Shown in pieces: positions 45,281-53,856 of a DNA stretch of 64,000 nucleotides (the first letter of the stretch is position 1; each line of letters begins with the position of its first letter). The notes under the pieces were generated by a model that saw nothing but the letters and a program-made list of their open reading frames with translations, was not told the DNA's origin and ran no database searches. A program made the position numbers and the translations under genes. This stretch comes from Leeuwenhoekiella aequorea (GTDB lineage Bacteria > Bacteroidota > Bacteroidia > Flavobacteriales > Flavobacteriaceae). The stretch lies in NCBI RefSeq assembly GCF_004104375.1, contig NZ_QOVM01000007.1:124001-188000 (forward strand), given 5' to 3'.

Positions 45281-45288
45281 CAAAATTA
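45281..45288 (-). promoter_or_regulatory. Probable -7 element of bshC
   Basis: TAATTTTG on the minus strand, 18 bases before the ATG. No clear -33 TTG. Confidence 0.5.
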
Positions 45289-45387
45289 AACGTATAAATG
45301 GGTTTAGCCCGCTAAAGTTACGTTAATTAGAAGATATGACTTTCTATCAATTTTAGTAGATTTACTACTTAACAACGCAGCAATCCT

Positions 45388-47868
45388 ATGAGAATTAAAC
45401 TAGCCATTTTATCTTTTTTTATTACCACTTTATCATTTTCACAAACTATAAAATCTCCGGAAGAGTTTCTCGGATATAAAATAGGTACGCAATTCTCAAG
45501 ACATGCAGATGTTGTTGCTTATTTTAAGCACGTTGCAGAAAATTCTGAATGGGTGACTTATACCGAGTATGGAAAAACAAATGAGCGCAGACCACTAACC
45601 TATGCCATTGTCACAACTCCGCAGAATCAAAATAATATTGAAAACATACGTTTAAACCAACTTAAAAATGCCGGTTTAGAATCTGGCTCTGCAAGTCCCG
45701 ATAAAGCAATTGTATGGCTTAGTTATAATGTACACGGCAACGAGGCCAGTAGTACTGAAGCTTCTATGATAACGCTATACGAACTTATCACAAATAAAAA
45801 AGAATGGTTAGAGAACACTGTTGTTATTATAGATCCTTGTATTAATCCAGATGGTAGAGATCGCTATGCAAACTGGTATAATAAAGTAAAAGCTACGCCC
45901 TACGATACAAACCCCGATGCCGAAGAACATAATGAGCCTTGGCCTGGGGGTAGAGCGAATCACTATTTATTCGACTTAAATAGAGATTGGGCTTGGGCAA
46001 CTCAAGTTGAAACGCGCCAGAGATTAAAAGTATATAATAGTTGGATGCCTCATATTCATGTAGATTTCCATGAGCAAGGTATTAATGAACCCTATTATTT
46101 TGCACCTGCCGCAGAACCATTTCATTCTATTATCACACCCTTTCAAAGAAATTTTCAAACTTTAATAGGAAAAAATCACGCCAAGTATTTTGATCAGAAT
46201 GGATGGCTATTTTTTACTAGAGAACGCTTTGATTTGCTCTATCCAAGTTATGGGGACACCTACCCTACTTATACCGGGTCGATGGGTATGACTTATGAAC
46301 AAGCAGGTGGTGGAAGCGCTGGTTTAGGGATTAAAAAATCTGATGGAAGTATTCTTACCTTAGTAGATAGGGTTGCACATCATTTTACAACCGGAATCTC
46401 TACTGTTGAGATGGCTTCAGCAAATATTGAAAAGCTAAATACTGAGTTTGCTAAATACTTCAATGATGCAAACGTGAAATACAAAAACTTCACGTTGAGT
46501 GGGGAGAAAGATCACCTACAAGCATTAATTGATCTTTTAGATGTTCACGGTATTCAATATACTTTTTCCGAATCTGGAAAATCTACGGGTTACAACTATA
46601 CAACTGGTAAACAAGAAACTCTTACTTATGATGAAGCGATTAATATTAGTACAGATCAACCCAAAGGTAAATTAGTGCACGTTTTATTTGAGCCAGAAGC
46701 TGCACTATCTACTCCACTTACTTACGATATCACTGCGTGGAGTTTACCTTATGCGTATGGCTTAAATGCTGTTGCAAATACTAAGCCTGCTACTGGCGGC
46801 ACTTTTAAGTCTAAAATGCCAATGCTAAACACTCTGTCTAAAACCGCTCCAGGATATTTATCAAAATGGAATAGTATGACAGATGCTAAGTTTTTAAGTG
46901 CTCTATTACAAGCAGCAATTAAAGTGCGTTTTTCTGAAAAAGAATTTGTTATTGACGGTATCACGTATCCCGCCGGAACTTTGATAATAACACGAAGTGA
47001 TAATAATGTGTTAGAAAATTTTGATGACGTATTGATACAGATCGCAAATAAATTTAATCGAACGCTTACGCCAGCATCAACGAGCTTCGCTTCTTCAGGA
47101 CCAGATTTTGGATCGCCCTATGTAAAGTTGATTAATAAACCTAGAATTGCGGTTTTTATGGGAGAGCAGACATCTTCTCTTAGTTACGGAGCTACTTGGC
47201 AATTCTTTGAGCAGCAGTTAGAATACCCCATAACTTCCATTGCTGTTTCAGAAGCAGATCGTGTTAACTGGTCTGATTATGATGTTTTAGTTATGCCTAA
47301 TGGTCGTTATAAACTTTCAGAAAACACATTATCACAATTAAAAAGTTGGGTGCGTACGGGCGGAAATTTAATTGCTGTAGACGGTGCCCTAAAACTATTT
47401 GCTGATACAGAAGATTTTAATTTAAAAACGGTAAAGTTTGAATCACCTAAAAGTAAAGACTCAATAACCTCAAAATTAATCTCCTACGCAGATCGAGAAA
47501 TGGATAGCTCAAAAAGCCTAATCAGCGGTAGTATTTTTAAAACAGATGTAGATTCCACTCATCCTTTAGCTTTTGGATATGAAAACACCTATTATTCCTT
47601 AAAAATAGGTGATGATGCGTATTCGCTACTTGATAAAGGCTATAATGTCGCATATCTTAATGACGATCCTCAAAGTACATCTGGATTTGCAGGAAATGAG
47701 GCACTCAATAAGCTTAAAAACAGCCTAATTTTCGGTGTAGAACCTATAGGGCGGGGTACAATTACATATATGGTAGATGATCCGCTATTTAGAGCTTTCT
47801 GGGAAAATGGTAAACTCTTTTTTGCAAATGCGCTTTTTATAAATAACCCTAATAATTATCGTAAATAA
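45388..47868 (+). CDS. M14 family zinc carboxypeptidase, secreted
   Basis: 826 residues. The signal peptide (3-17) ends TLSFSQ. The M14 domain (about 25-345) has the zinc motif VHGNEASS, DLNRDWAWATQ, the third ligand region HVDFHEQG and the catalytic Glu in MTYEQAGGG. The C-terminal 250 residues include a glutamine-amidotransferase-like segment (VLVMPNGRYKLSENTL, WVRTGGNLIAVDG) of the kind seen in large Bacteroidota M14 proteins. It probably digests peptides in the periplasm or at the surface. An MscS gene starts two bases after its stop. Confidence 0.93.
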   Translation: MRIKLAILSFFITTLSFSQTIKSPEEFLGYKIGTQFSRHADVVAYFKHVAENSEWVTYTEYGKTNERRPLTYAIVTTPQNQNNIENIRLNQLKNAGLESGSASPDKAIVWLSYNVHGNEASSTEASMITLYELITNKKEWLENTVVIIDPCINPDGRDRYANWYNKVKATPYDTNPDAEEHNEPWPGGRANHYLFDLNRDWAWATQVETRQRLKVYNSWMPHIHVDFHEQGINEPYYFAPAAEPFHSIITPFQRNFQTLIGKNHAKYFDQNGWLFFTRERFDLLYPSYGDTYPTYTGSMGMTYEQAGGGSAGLGIKKSDGSILTLVDRVAHHFTTGISTVEMASANIEKLNTEFAKYFNDANVKYKNFTLSGEKDHLQALIDLLDVHGIQYTFSESGKSTGYNYTTGKQETLTYDEAINISTDQPKGKLVHVLFEPEAALSTPLTYDITAWSLPYAYGLNAVANTKPATGGTFKSKMPMLNTLSKTAPGYLSKWNSMTDAKFLSALLQAAIKVRFSEKEFVIDGITYPAGTLIITRSDNNVLENFDDVLIQIANKFNRTLTPASTSFASSGPDFGSPYVKLINKPRIAVFMGEQTSSLSYGATWQFFEQQLEYPITSIAVSEADRVNWSDYDVLVMPNGRYKLSENTLSQLKSWVRTGGNLIAVDGALKLFADTEDFNLKTVKFESPKSKDSITSKLISYADREMDSSKSLISGSIFKTDVDSTHPLAFGYENTYYSLKIGDDAYSLLDKGYNVAYLNDDPQSTSGFAGNEALNKLKNSLIFGVEPIGRGTITYMVDDPLFRAFWENGKLFFANALFINNPNNYRK

Positions 47869-47869
47869 T

Positions 47870-48451
47870 TTGATACTAGCACCTTTAGAACTTAAAATAT
47901 TAGAGAGTTTCATACTTCTAGGAGTTCTTATTCTTATACGATACGCTGTATCTAAACTTATCGTGCGTAGATATATACGCGCCAATTTTGATATAACTCG
48001 CAAACAAATAACAATCAAACTTCTAAACACGCTGTTTTTTGTGGTGCTCGGTTTCTGCCTTGCAGTTATTTGGGGTTTATCGGGTGCAGATGTAATTGCA
48101 GGTATTGGATCTGTCGTTACAATTTTGGGTGTTGCATTTTTTGCTCAGTGGTCTTTGCTAAGTAATATAACTTCAGGTCTGATTCTATTTTTCAATCACC
48201 CTTTAAAAATTGGTGACTATGTAGAAATTGTAGATAAAGATTTTCCTATGGCTGGAAGAGTAGAAAATATAACTTTATTCTTTCTTCATCTGCGTAATAA
48301 AGATAATCATGTTTATACGCTTGCAAATACTATTGTAGCCCAGAAGACTATGCGAATTATGAAACCAGAAGAATATTTTGAAGAAATGGAACAGCTGGAT
48401 GAAGAAAAAGAAAATAAAAACATACCTGGAGAGGAATCTGCACTTGATTAA
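47870..48451 (+). CDS. Small MscS-family mechanosensitive channel
   Basis: 193 residues from a TTG start directly after the M14 stop. Two membrane segments (about 8-30 and 45-66) precede the pore helix with VIAGIGSVVTILGVAFFAQWSLLSNITSGL and the beta domain HPLKIGDYVEI. The Gly/Ala-rich pore pattern and following beta domain fit minimal MscS. The acidic C-terminus is short. It releases solutes on hypo-osmotic shock. It sits between two peptidase genes with gaps of 1 and 4 bases, so all three are one operon. Confidence 0.92.
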   Translation: MILAPLELKILESFILLGVLILIRYAVSKLIVRRYIRANFDITRKQITIKLLNTLFFVVLGFCLAVIWGLSGADVIAGIGSVVTILGVAFFAQWSLLSNITSGLILFFNHPLKIGDYVEIVDKDFPMAGRVENITLFFLHLRNKDNHVYTLANTIVAQKTMRIMKPEEYFEEMEQLDEEKENKNIPGEESALD

Positions 48452-48455
48452 TTTT

Positions 48456-51290
48456 ATGAAAAAACATTTTATTTACTTAAGCCTATCGGTATTTGTTCTT
48501 GCTTCTTGTGGTTCAAATAAAACCGAAATAACTAAACCGGAAGAATCAAATCAATTACAAGTTAATTATGAATCGTATACTTTAGATAATGGTCTAACTG
48601 TGATTCTTCACCAAGACTCTTCAGACCCTGTGGTTGCTGTGGCCCTGACTGCACACGTAGGTTCAGCAAAAGAAAAAGAAGGACGCACGGGATTTGCACA
48701 TCTATTTGAACATTTACTTTTTCTAGAATCTGAAAATTTAGGAAAAGGAGGACTGGACAAAATGAGCGCTCGTGTAGGTGGAAGTGGTGCAAATGGCTCT
48801 ACAAACAGAGACCGTACAAATTATTTTCAAACGGTTCCTAGCGATGCTTTAGAGAAAATGATCTGGGCAGAGGCTGATAAATTAGGCTATTTTATTAATA
48901 CTGTTACAGAACCTGTATTAGCCAAGGAAAAGCAAGTGGTTAAAAATGAAAAGCGTCAAAGCTATGATAACCGTCCTTACGGTCATCAAAATTATGTGAT
49001 TCATAAAAATTTATATCCAAAGGATCATCCATACAATTGGCAAGTAATTGGATCTTTAGAAGATCTGCAAAATGCTACCCTTTCTGACGTAAAGGAATTT
49101 TATAACCGCTGGTATGTTCCTAATAATGTTACTTTGACAATTGCAGGTGATTTTGATACACAAGAAACTAAAAATTGGATTAATAAATATTTTGCGGAAA
49201 TTCCTCGAGGCAGTGATATACCAGTAGTTGAAAAACGTGTACCAAAACTTACCAGCATCAAGAATTTATATTATGAAGATAATTTTGCCAGACTTCCGCA
49301 ATTGACGATGACCTGGCCTGCTGCTCCAGAATATACAAAAGACTCTTATGCGTTAGAAGTTTTAGCTAACTTTTTATCAAATGGAAAAAAAGCGGTTTTA
49401 AATACGGTTCTTATAGATAGTTTGCAATTAGCTGCAAATCCCACTATGCGATACGGAGGATCAGAACTTTCTGGGGAGATAAATTTAAGTGTGCGTGCAA
49501 ATGCAGGCGTAGATCTGGATTCTGTATATAAAGCAATTAATGAAGCATTCAGATTATTTGAAGAAAATGGAATTTCTAAAGAAGAACTTGAGCGCATTAA
49601 GGCAACACAAGAAACTAAATTTTACAGCAGTCTTAGTAGCGTTTTAGGAAAAGGGTTTCAGTTGGCTCAGTATCAAATATTCGCAGGAAATCCAGGCTAT
49701 ATTAATGCAGATTTAAAGCAAATTCAAGCTGTTACTATAGCCGATGTAAAATCGGTTTACGATAAATATATTAAGGATAAAAATTACGTAACCACAAGCT
49801 TTATTCCTAAGGGTGATATGGCTTTAGCGCTCGAAGGAGCACAACCTGCAGAAGTAGAAGAAGAACAAATTGTAAATGGTGCTGAAGATGAGTTTGATCC
49901 ATCAATAACTTCTGAATATGAACGGTCCTATTCCTCTTTCGATCGCTCTAAAGAACCAAAATACGGCGAAGCCCCAAAACTAAATCTTCCCGATGTCTGG
50001 ACTGCAGAATTGGATAATGAACTTAAGATTCACGGTATTCAAAGTGACGAAGTACCACTCGTAAATTTTCAGTTCACCATACAAGGCGGATTAATAACAG
50101 AACCAAATAAGAAAGAAGGCGTTGCAAACCTGACTGCCGCATTGCTTACTAAAGGAACGCTTCATAAAACTCCTGCAGAATTAGAAGATGCCTTAGCACT
50201 TTTGGGGACTACCATAAATTTGCGCGTATCAGAAGAGAATACTATACTTCAAGGAGTAACATTATCACGCAATTTTGATAAAACAATGAATCTCGTTGCC
50301 GAAATTGTATTAGAGCCACGATGGGATTCTACAGAATTTATTTTGGAGAAAAAAAATATTCTCACTCGGCTAGAACAGCAGAAAGGCGACCCCGGTAGTA
50401 TTGCAGATATTGCATTTGCTAAAGCTATTTATGGTAAAGATCACGTCTTAGCGAAAAACCGCTTGGGAACTATCCAATCTGTAAAGAATCTCGCAATTGA
50501 AGATGTAAAATCATATTATAATCTCTTTGCTCCCAATATCACCTCCTTAGAAATTGTAGGAGACTTAAGTCAATCAGAAATAACGACAGCTTTAGCTACG
50601 CTCAACTCAAAATGGAAATCAAAGAATGTAAGTATAATTAAACCTTCAGCAGCAAAGCAAGTAAACAATCCCATTATATATTTTATAGATGTTCCTGGAG
50701 CGAAACAATCTCAGTTACGTTTTGGATATGTAGCTCTCGCAGCCACTGATAAAGATTATTTACAAGCACAAATGATGAATTATCGTTTGGGAGGTGGTGG
50801 TTTTGCCAGTGATCTTACGCAAATGCTTCGTGAAACCAAAGGGTATACTTATGGGATTAGATCGCGTTTTGATGGTAGTTCCTTACCAGGGCCTTTTATG
50901 ATTTCTAGTGGTGTGCGTAGTAATGTAACGGCAGAGAGCACAGAGCTAATACGTGAGATTATGCAAAATTACGCAGATAATTTTGACGAGCAAGATTTGG
51001 AATTGACTAAAGGATATTTCCTGAAAAGCGATGCTCGAAATTTTGAAACTTCATCAGCAAAAATTGACTATCTCAATAAAATTGCCACACTTGATTTTAG
51101 TCCAGATTTTATAATTAAAAATCAGCAGACTATTAAGAATACTACAACCGATGATATTAGACAGATGGCTCGCAAATACGCAGATCCGTCTAAATTGATC
51201 TATGTCATAGTTGGAGATGCTAGTACACAATTACAGAAAGTTCAGGATTTAGGTATTAGAGTTAAGGTAGTAAATGAAAATCTAGAATAA
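48456..51290 (+). CDS. M16 family metallopeptidase (insulinase-like), lipoprotein
   Basis: 944 residues from the ATG at 48456, chosen because it begins a lipoprotein signal MKKHFIYLSLSVFVLASC with Cys18. The frame extends upstream inside the MscS gene, but that part is not signal-like. The active M16 half (about 40-450) has the inverted zinc motif HLFEH (82-86) and a third ligand near Glu165. The second half (about 530-940) is a catalytically silent M16 C-domain with RLGGGGFASDL and TKGYTYGI. It likely forms a clam-shell peptidase in the periplasm. A large hairpin follows. Confidence 0.93.
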   Translation: MKKHFIYLSLSVFVLASCGSNKTEITKPEESNQLQVNYESYTLDNGLTVILHQDSSDPVVAVALTAHVGSAKEKEGRTGFAHLFEHLLFLESENLGKGGLDKMSARVGGSGANGSTNRDRTNYFQTVPSDALEKMIWAEADKLGYFINTVTEPVLAKEKQVVKNEKRQSYDNRPYGHQNYVIHKNLYPKDHPYNWQVIGSLEDLQNATLSDVKEFYNRWYVPNNVTLTIAGDFDTQETKNWINKYFAEIPRGSDIPVVEKRVPKLTSIKNLYYEDNFARLPQLTMTWPAAPEYTKDSYALEVLANFLSNGKKAVLNTVLIDSLQLAANPTMRYGGSELSGEINLSVRANAGVDLDSVYKAINEAFRLFEENGISKEELERIKATQETKFYSSLSSVLGKGFQLAQYQIFAGNPGYINADLKQIQAVTIADVKSVYDKYIKDKNYVTTSFIPKGDMALALEGAQPAEVEEEQIVNGAEDEFDPSITSEYERSYSSFDRSKEPKYGEAPKLNLPDVWTAELDNELKIHGIQSDEVPLVNFQFTIQGGLITEPNKKEGVANLTAALLTKGTLHKTPAELEDALALLGTTINLRVSEENTILQGVTLSRNFDKTMNLVAEIVLEPRWDSTEFILEKKNILTRLEQQKGDPGSIADIAFAKAIYGKDHVLAKNRLGTIQSVKNLAIEDVKSYYNLFAPNITSLEIVGDLSQSEITTALATLNSKWKSKNVSIIKPSAAKQVNNPIIYFIDVPGAKQSQLRFGYVALAATDKDYLQAQMMNYRLGGGGFASDLTQMLRETKGYTYGIRSRFDGSSLPGPFMISSGVRSNVTAESTELIREIMQNYADNFDEQDLELTKGYFLKSDARNFETSSAKIDYLNKIATLDFSPDFIIKNQQTIKNTTTDDIRQMARKYADPSKLIYVIVGDASTQLQKVQDLGIRVKVVNENLE

Positions 51291-51331
51291 ATAAAAGCTT
51301 TGAATAAATAATTCAACTTTCAGTCTTTTTT

Positions 51332-51373
51332 GAAAACTAATATTGTAGTTTTATAACTATAATATTAGTTTTC
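51332..51373 (+). other. Long AT-rich hairpin just before the start of the gene at 51380
   Basis: Two 19-base arms, 51332-51350 and 51355-51373, are complementary except for one G-U pair and are separated by a TTAT loop. A short T-run follows, then the ATG six bases after the stem. It may terminate the M16 transcript, or it may lie in the leader of the next gene and block or shape ribosome access. Confidence 0.75.
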
Positions 51374-51379
51374 ATTTTT

Positions 51380-52387
51380 ATGCGTATTTTTTTCTTTCTG
51401 ATTTTACTTAGCTCCATATCGGGTTTCGCACAAAAGACATTGAATGGTTATGTTTATAGTGCCAAAGATTCAACGGCGCTTGAAGCGGTTTCTATATATT
51501 TTGATGGCACCACATTAGGAACTATAACAAATAGCTCTGGTGCATATTCCATATCTATTCAAGAAGGAATTAAGAGTTCGTTAGTTATAAGTATGTTGGG
51601 TTACGCTCCGGTTTACGTATCAAATTATTTAAATACAAACGGACAAATAGCACCTATTTATCTTACAGAAAATACAGAAGAACTCAGTGCTGTACATATT
51701 GAAAATGATGATTGGTCGCGTAAAAAAAAACTGAATGTTTTTAGAAAAGAATTTTTAGGAAATTCTCTGCAAGCCTTGGAGTGTAAAATTTTAAACGAAG
51801 ATGATTTAAAACTGCATTACAGCAAATCGAATAAACAACTTACGGCCTGGTCAGATGTTCCCTTAGTTATAGAGAATAAACACTTAGGTTATCTAGTAAA
51901 TTATACCTTGACAGACTTTCAAGTTAACTATGAAAAAAGTATAGAAACTGGTTTTACTTATGTACATCAAGTATACACCGAAGGCTTTACATTTTTTAAA
52001 GAGTTAAAGAAAAAAACCAAAAGAAAGATTATAGTAAATAGACAAAAATCCTATTTGGGGTCGATTTTGCACTTTTTACGCTCCCTATCCCAAGAGCAAT
52101 TAACAGAAAATAGGTTTAAAATTTACTATAAAAACTTTGAAGTTGCTCCCTATTCACGTTTTAAACTGCAAAGAGAAAATTCTTCAATGCATGTAGAACT
52201 TATTGTAGATAAACTGAGTATATTATACAATAATGATGAGCAATCATTCATACAAGCTCAGGCTCCATTTGTAATTGATGCTTTTGGAAACCATTCTCCG
52301 GCTTCCGCATTAAGTACAGGAGGTGTTATGTCTTTAAAAAGGTTTGCTTTTATGCTACCGCTAGATTATAAATTCCGTCAGGATTAA
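51380..52387 (+). CDS. CarboxypepD_reg-like domain-containing exported protein
   Basis: 335 residues. The signal peptide (2-17) ends GFAQ. A carboxypeptidase regulatory-like beta-sandwich (about 19-105) has the family pattern TLNGYVYSAKDSTALEAVSIYFDGTTLGTITNSSGAYSI, followed by a 230-residue region I do not recognise. The domain usually precedes TonB-dependent receptors, but no barrel is present. It probably sits in the periplasm or at the outer membrane. It has a paralogue of similar layout at 59549-60499. Confidence 0.87.
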   Translation: MRIFFFLILLSSISGFAQKTLNGYVYSAKDSTALEAVSIYFDGTTLGTITNSSGAYSISIQEGIKSSLVISMLGYAPVYVSNYLNTNGQIAPIYLTENTEELSAVHIENDDWSRKKKLNVFRKEFLGNSLQALECKILNEDDLKLHYSKSNKQLTAWSDVPLVIENKHLGYLVNYTLTDFQVNYEKSIETGFTYVHQVYTEGFTFFKELKKKTKRKIIVNRQKSYLGSILHFLRSLSQEQLTENRFKIYYKNFEVAPYSRFKLQRENSSMHVELIVDKLSILYNNDEQSFIQAQAPFVIDAFGNHSPASALSTGGVMSLKRFAFMLPLDYKFRQD

Positions 52388-52441
52388 CTTTTCTGCATGC
52401 ATTTTTGTACTCTAAATCTTCAGAGTCAAAGTAATGAATAT

Positions 52442-53752
52442 CTATTGCTTAACAATAGGCTCTGCATACAAATCAAAATCTTCGGCCTCTGTTATTTTAA
52501 CCCAAGTGAATTCACCTGTCTTTAAATAATGAGCTGTAGCATCTATGAGTACCTCATTATCAACATCTGGAGAATCAAACTCGCTACGACCCACAAAGTA
52601 ATTTCCTTCTTTACGATCTACCACGATACGGAACTCCTGCCCTATTTTTTGTTGATTGAGTTCCCAACTAATTTGAGATTGTAAGGCCATTATTTCATTC
52701 GCACGTTCCATTTTCACCTCTTCAGGCACATCATCTTCGAGATTATACGCGTGCGTATTTTCTTCGTGTGAGTACGTAAAACAACCTAAACGTTCAAAAC
52801 GCATTTCTTTAACCCAGTCGCGTAACAATTCAAAATCTTCTTGCGTTTCTCCAGGATAACCTACAATAAGCGTAGTTCTTATGGTCATCTGTGGTACTTT
52901 TTCTCTAAAGGTTTTAAGTAACGCGTTAGTCTTTTCATAGGTTGTACCACGACGCATAGATTTCAATAATTTGGTCGAAATATGCTGTAAGGGAATATCT
53001 ATGTAATTACAAACTTTAGGCTCTTCGTTCATCACGTCGAGTACATCTTCCGGAAAACCGGTTGGGAATGCATAATGTAGACGTATCCACTCAATACCTT
53101 CCACTTTAACGAGTTCTCGTAATAATTTTGCTAGTGCGCGTTCTTTGTATAAATCTAACCCGTAGTAGGTAAGATCCTGAGCTATAAGTATTAATTCTTT
53201 AATACCATTAGCTGCAAGCTTTTCAGCTTCAATCACCAAATTTTCTATAGGTGTACTTTTGTGGCCTCCACGCATTAGCGGGATTGCGCAAAAGGAACAC
53301 GGTCTGTCACAACCTTCGGCAATTTTTAAATATGCATAATTTTTTGGAGTAGTTGTTAAACGCTCTCCGATTAATTCATGCTTGTAATCTGCTCCTAATG
53401 CTTTTAACAAACCTGGAAGTTCTGTAGTTCCAAAATATTGATCTACATTAGGAATCTCTTTTTGTAAGTCTGGCTTATAGCGCTCAGAAAGACATCCTGT
53501 AACAAAAACCTTGTCTACAATACCATCCTCCTTTTTCTGAACATACTCTAAAATGGTATTTACAGATTCTTCTTTTGCATTCGCAATAAACCCACACGTA
53601 TTGATAACCACAACATTACCCTCCTCTTCATGTACTACCTCTTTGTTGTTGGCACGCAATTGTCCCATCAACACTTCACTATCATAAACATTCTTAGAGC
53701 AACCAAGAGTTACTACGTTTATTTTGTTCTTCTTTAGGGTTTTAGTACGCAT
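52442..53752 (-). CDS. rimO: 30S ribosomal protein S12 methylthiotransferase
   Basis: 436 residues from the ATG at 53752. RimO adds a methylthio group to Asp88 of S12. The N-terminal UPF0004 domain has cysteines in TLGCSKN, NTCGF and TGCLSERY. The radical SAM cluster is CDRPCSFCAIPLMRGGHKS, and a TRAM domain forms the last 65 residues. A GTG at 53785 is in frame but lies upstream of and partly within a TATCTTTG -7 element, so the shorter start is right. Confidence 0.96.
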   Translation of the reverse strand: MRTKTLKKNKINVVTLGCSKNVYDSEVLMGQLRANNKEVVHEEEGNVVVINTCGFIANAKEESVNTILEYVQKKEDGIVDKVFVTGCLSERYKPDLQKEIPNVDQYFGTTELPGLLKALGADYKHELIGERLTTTPKNYAYLKIAEGCDRPCSFCAIPLMRGGHKSTPIENLVIEAEKLAANGIKELILIAQDLTYYGLDLYKERALAKLLRELVKVEGIEWIRLHYAFPTGFPEDVLDVMNEEPKVCNYIDIPLQHISTKLLKSMRRGTTYEKTNALLKTFREKVPQMTIRTTLIVGYPGETQEDFELLRDWVKEMRFERLGCFTYSHEENTHAYNLEDDVPEEVKMERANEIMALQSQISWELNQQKIGQEFRIVVDRKEGNYFVGRSEFDSPDVDNEVLIDATAHYLKTGEFTWVKITEAEDFDLYAEPIVKQ

Positions 53753-53773
53753 AAGGCTATTTATTTCGGGGCG

Positions 53774-53781
53774 CAAAGATA
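53774..53781 (-). promoter_or_regulatory. -7 element of rimO
   Basis: TATCTTTG on the minus strand, 21 bases before the ATG; matches TAnnTTTG and rules out the upstream GTG start. Confidence 0.55.
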
Positions 53782-53856
53782 ACACAATTTCAAGGTTTAT
53801 AGCCCTAAATTACCTTAATCTTAGATTTGGAAAAATACGTTTTCAGAAAATAATAA

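Noticed and set aside
48378-48455. N-terminal extension of the M16 peptidase overlapping the MscS gene
   Set aside because: The extra residues are the MscS 3' end read in another frame; the ATG at 48456 starts a clean lipoprotein signal.
53753-53785. Upstream GTG start for rimO adding eleven residues
   Set aside because: It lies upstream of a TATCTTTG promoter element; the ATG at 53752 begins the conserved domain.
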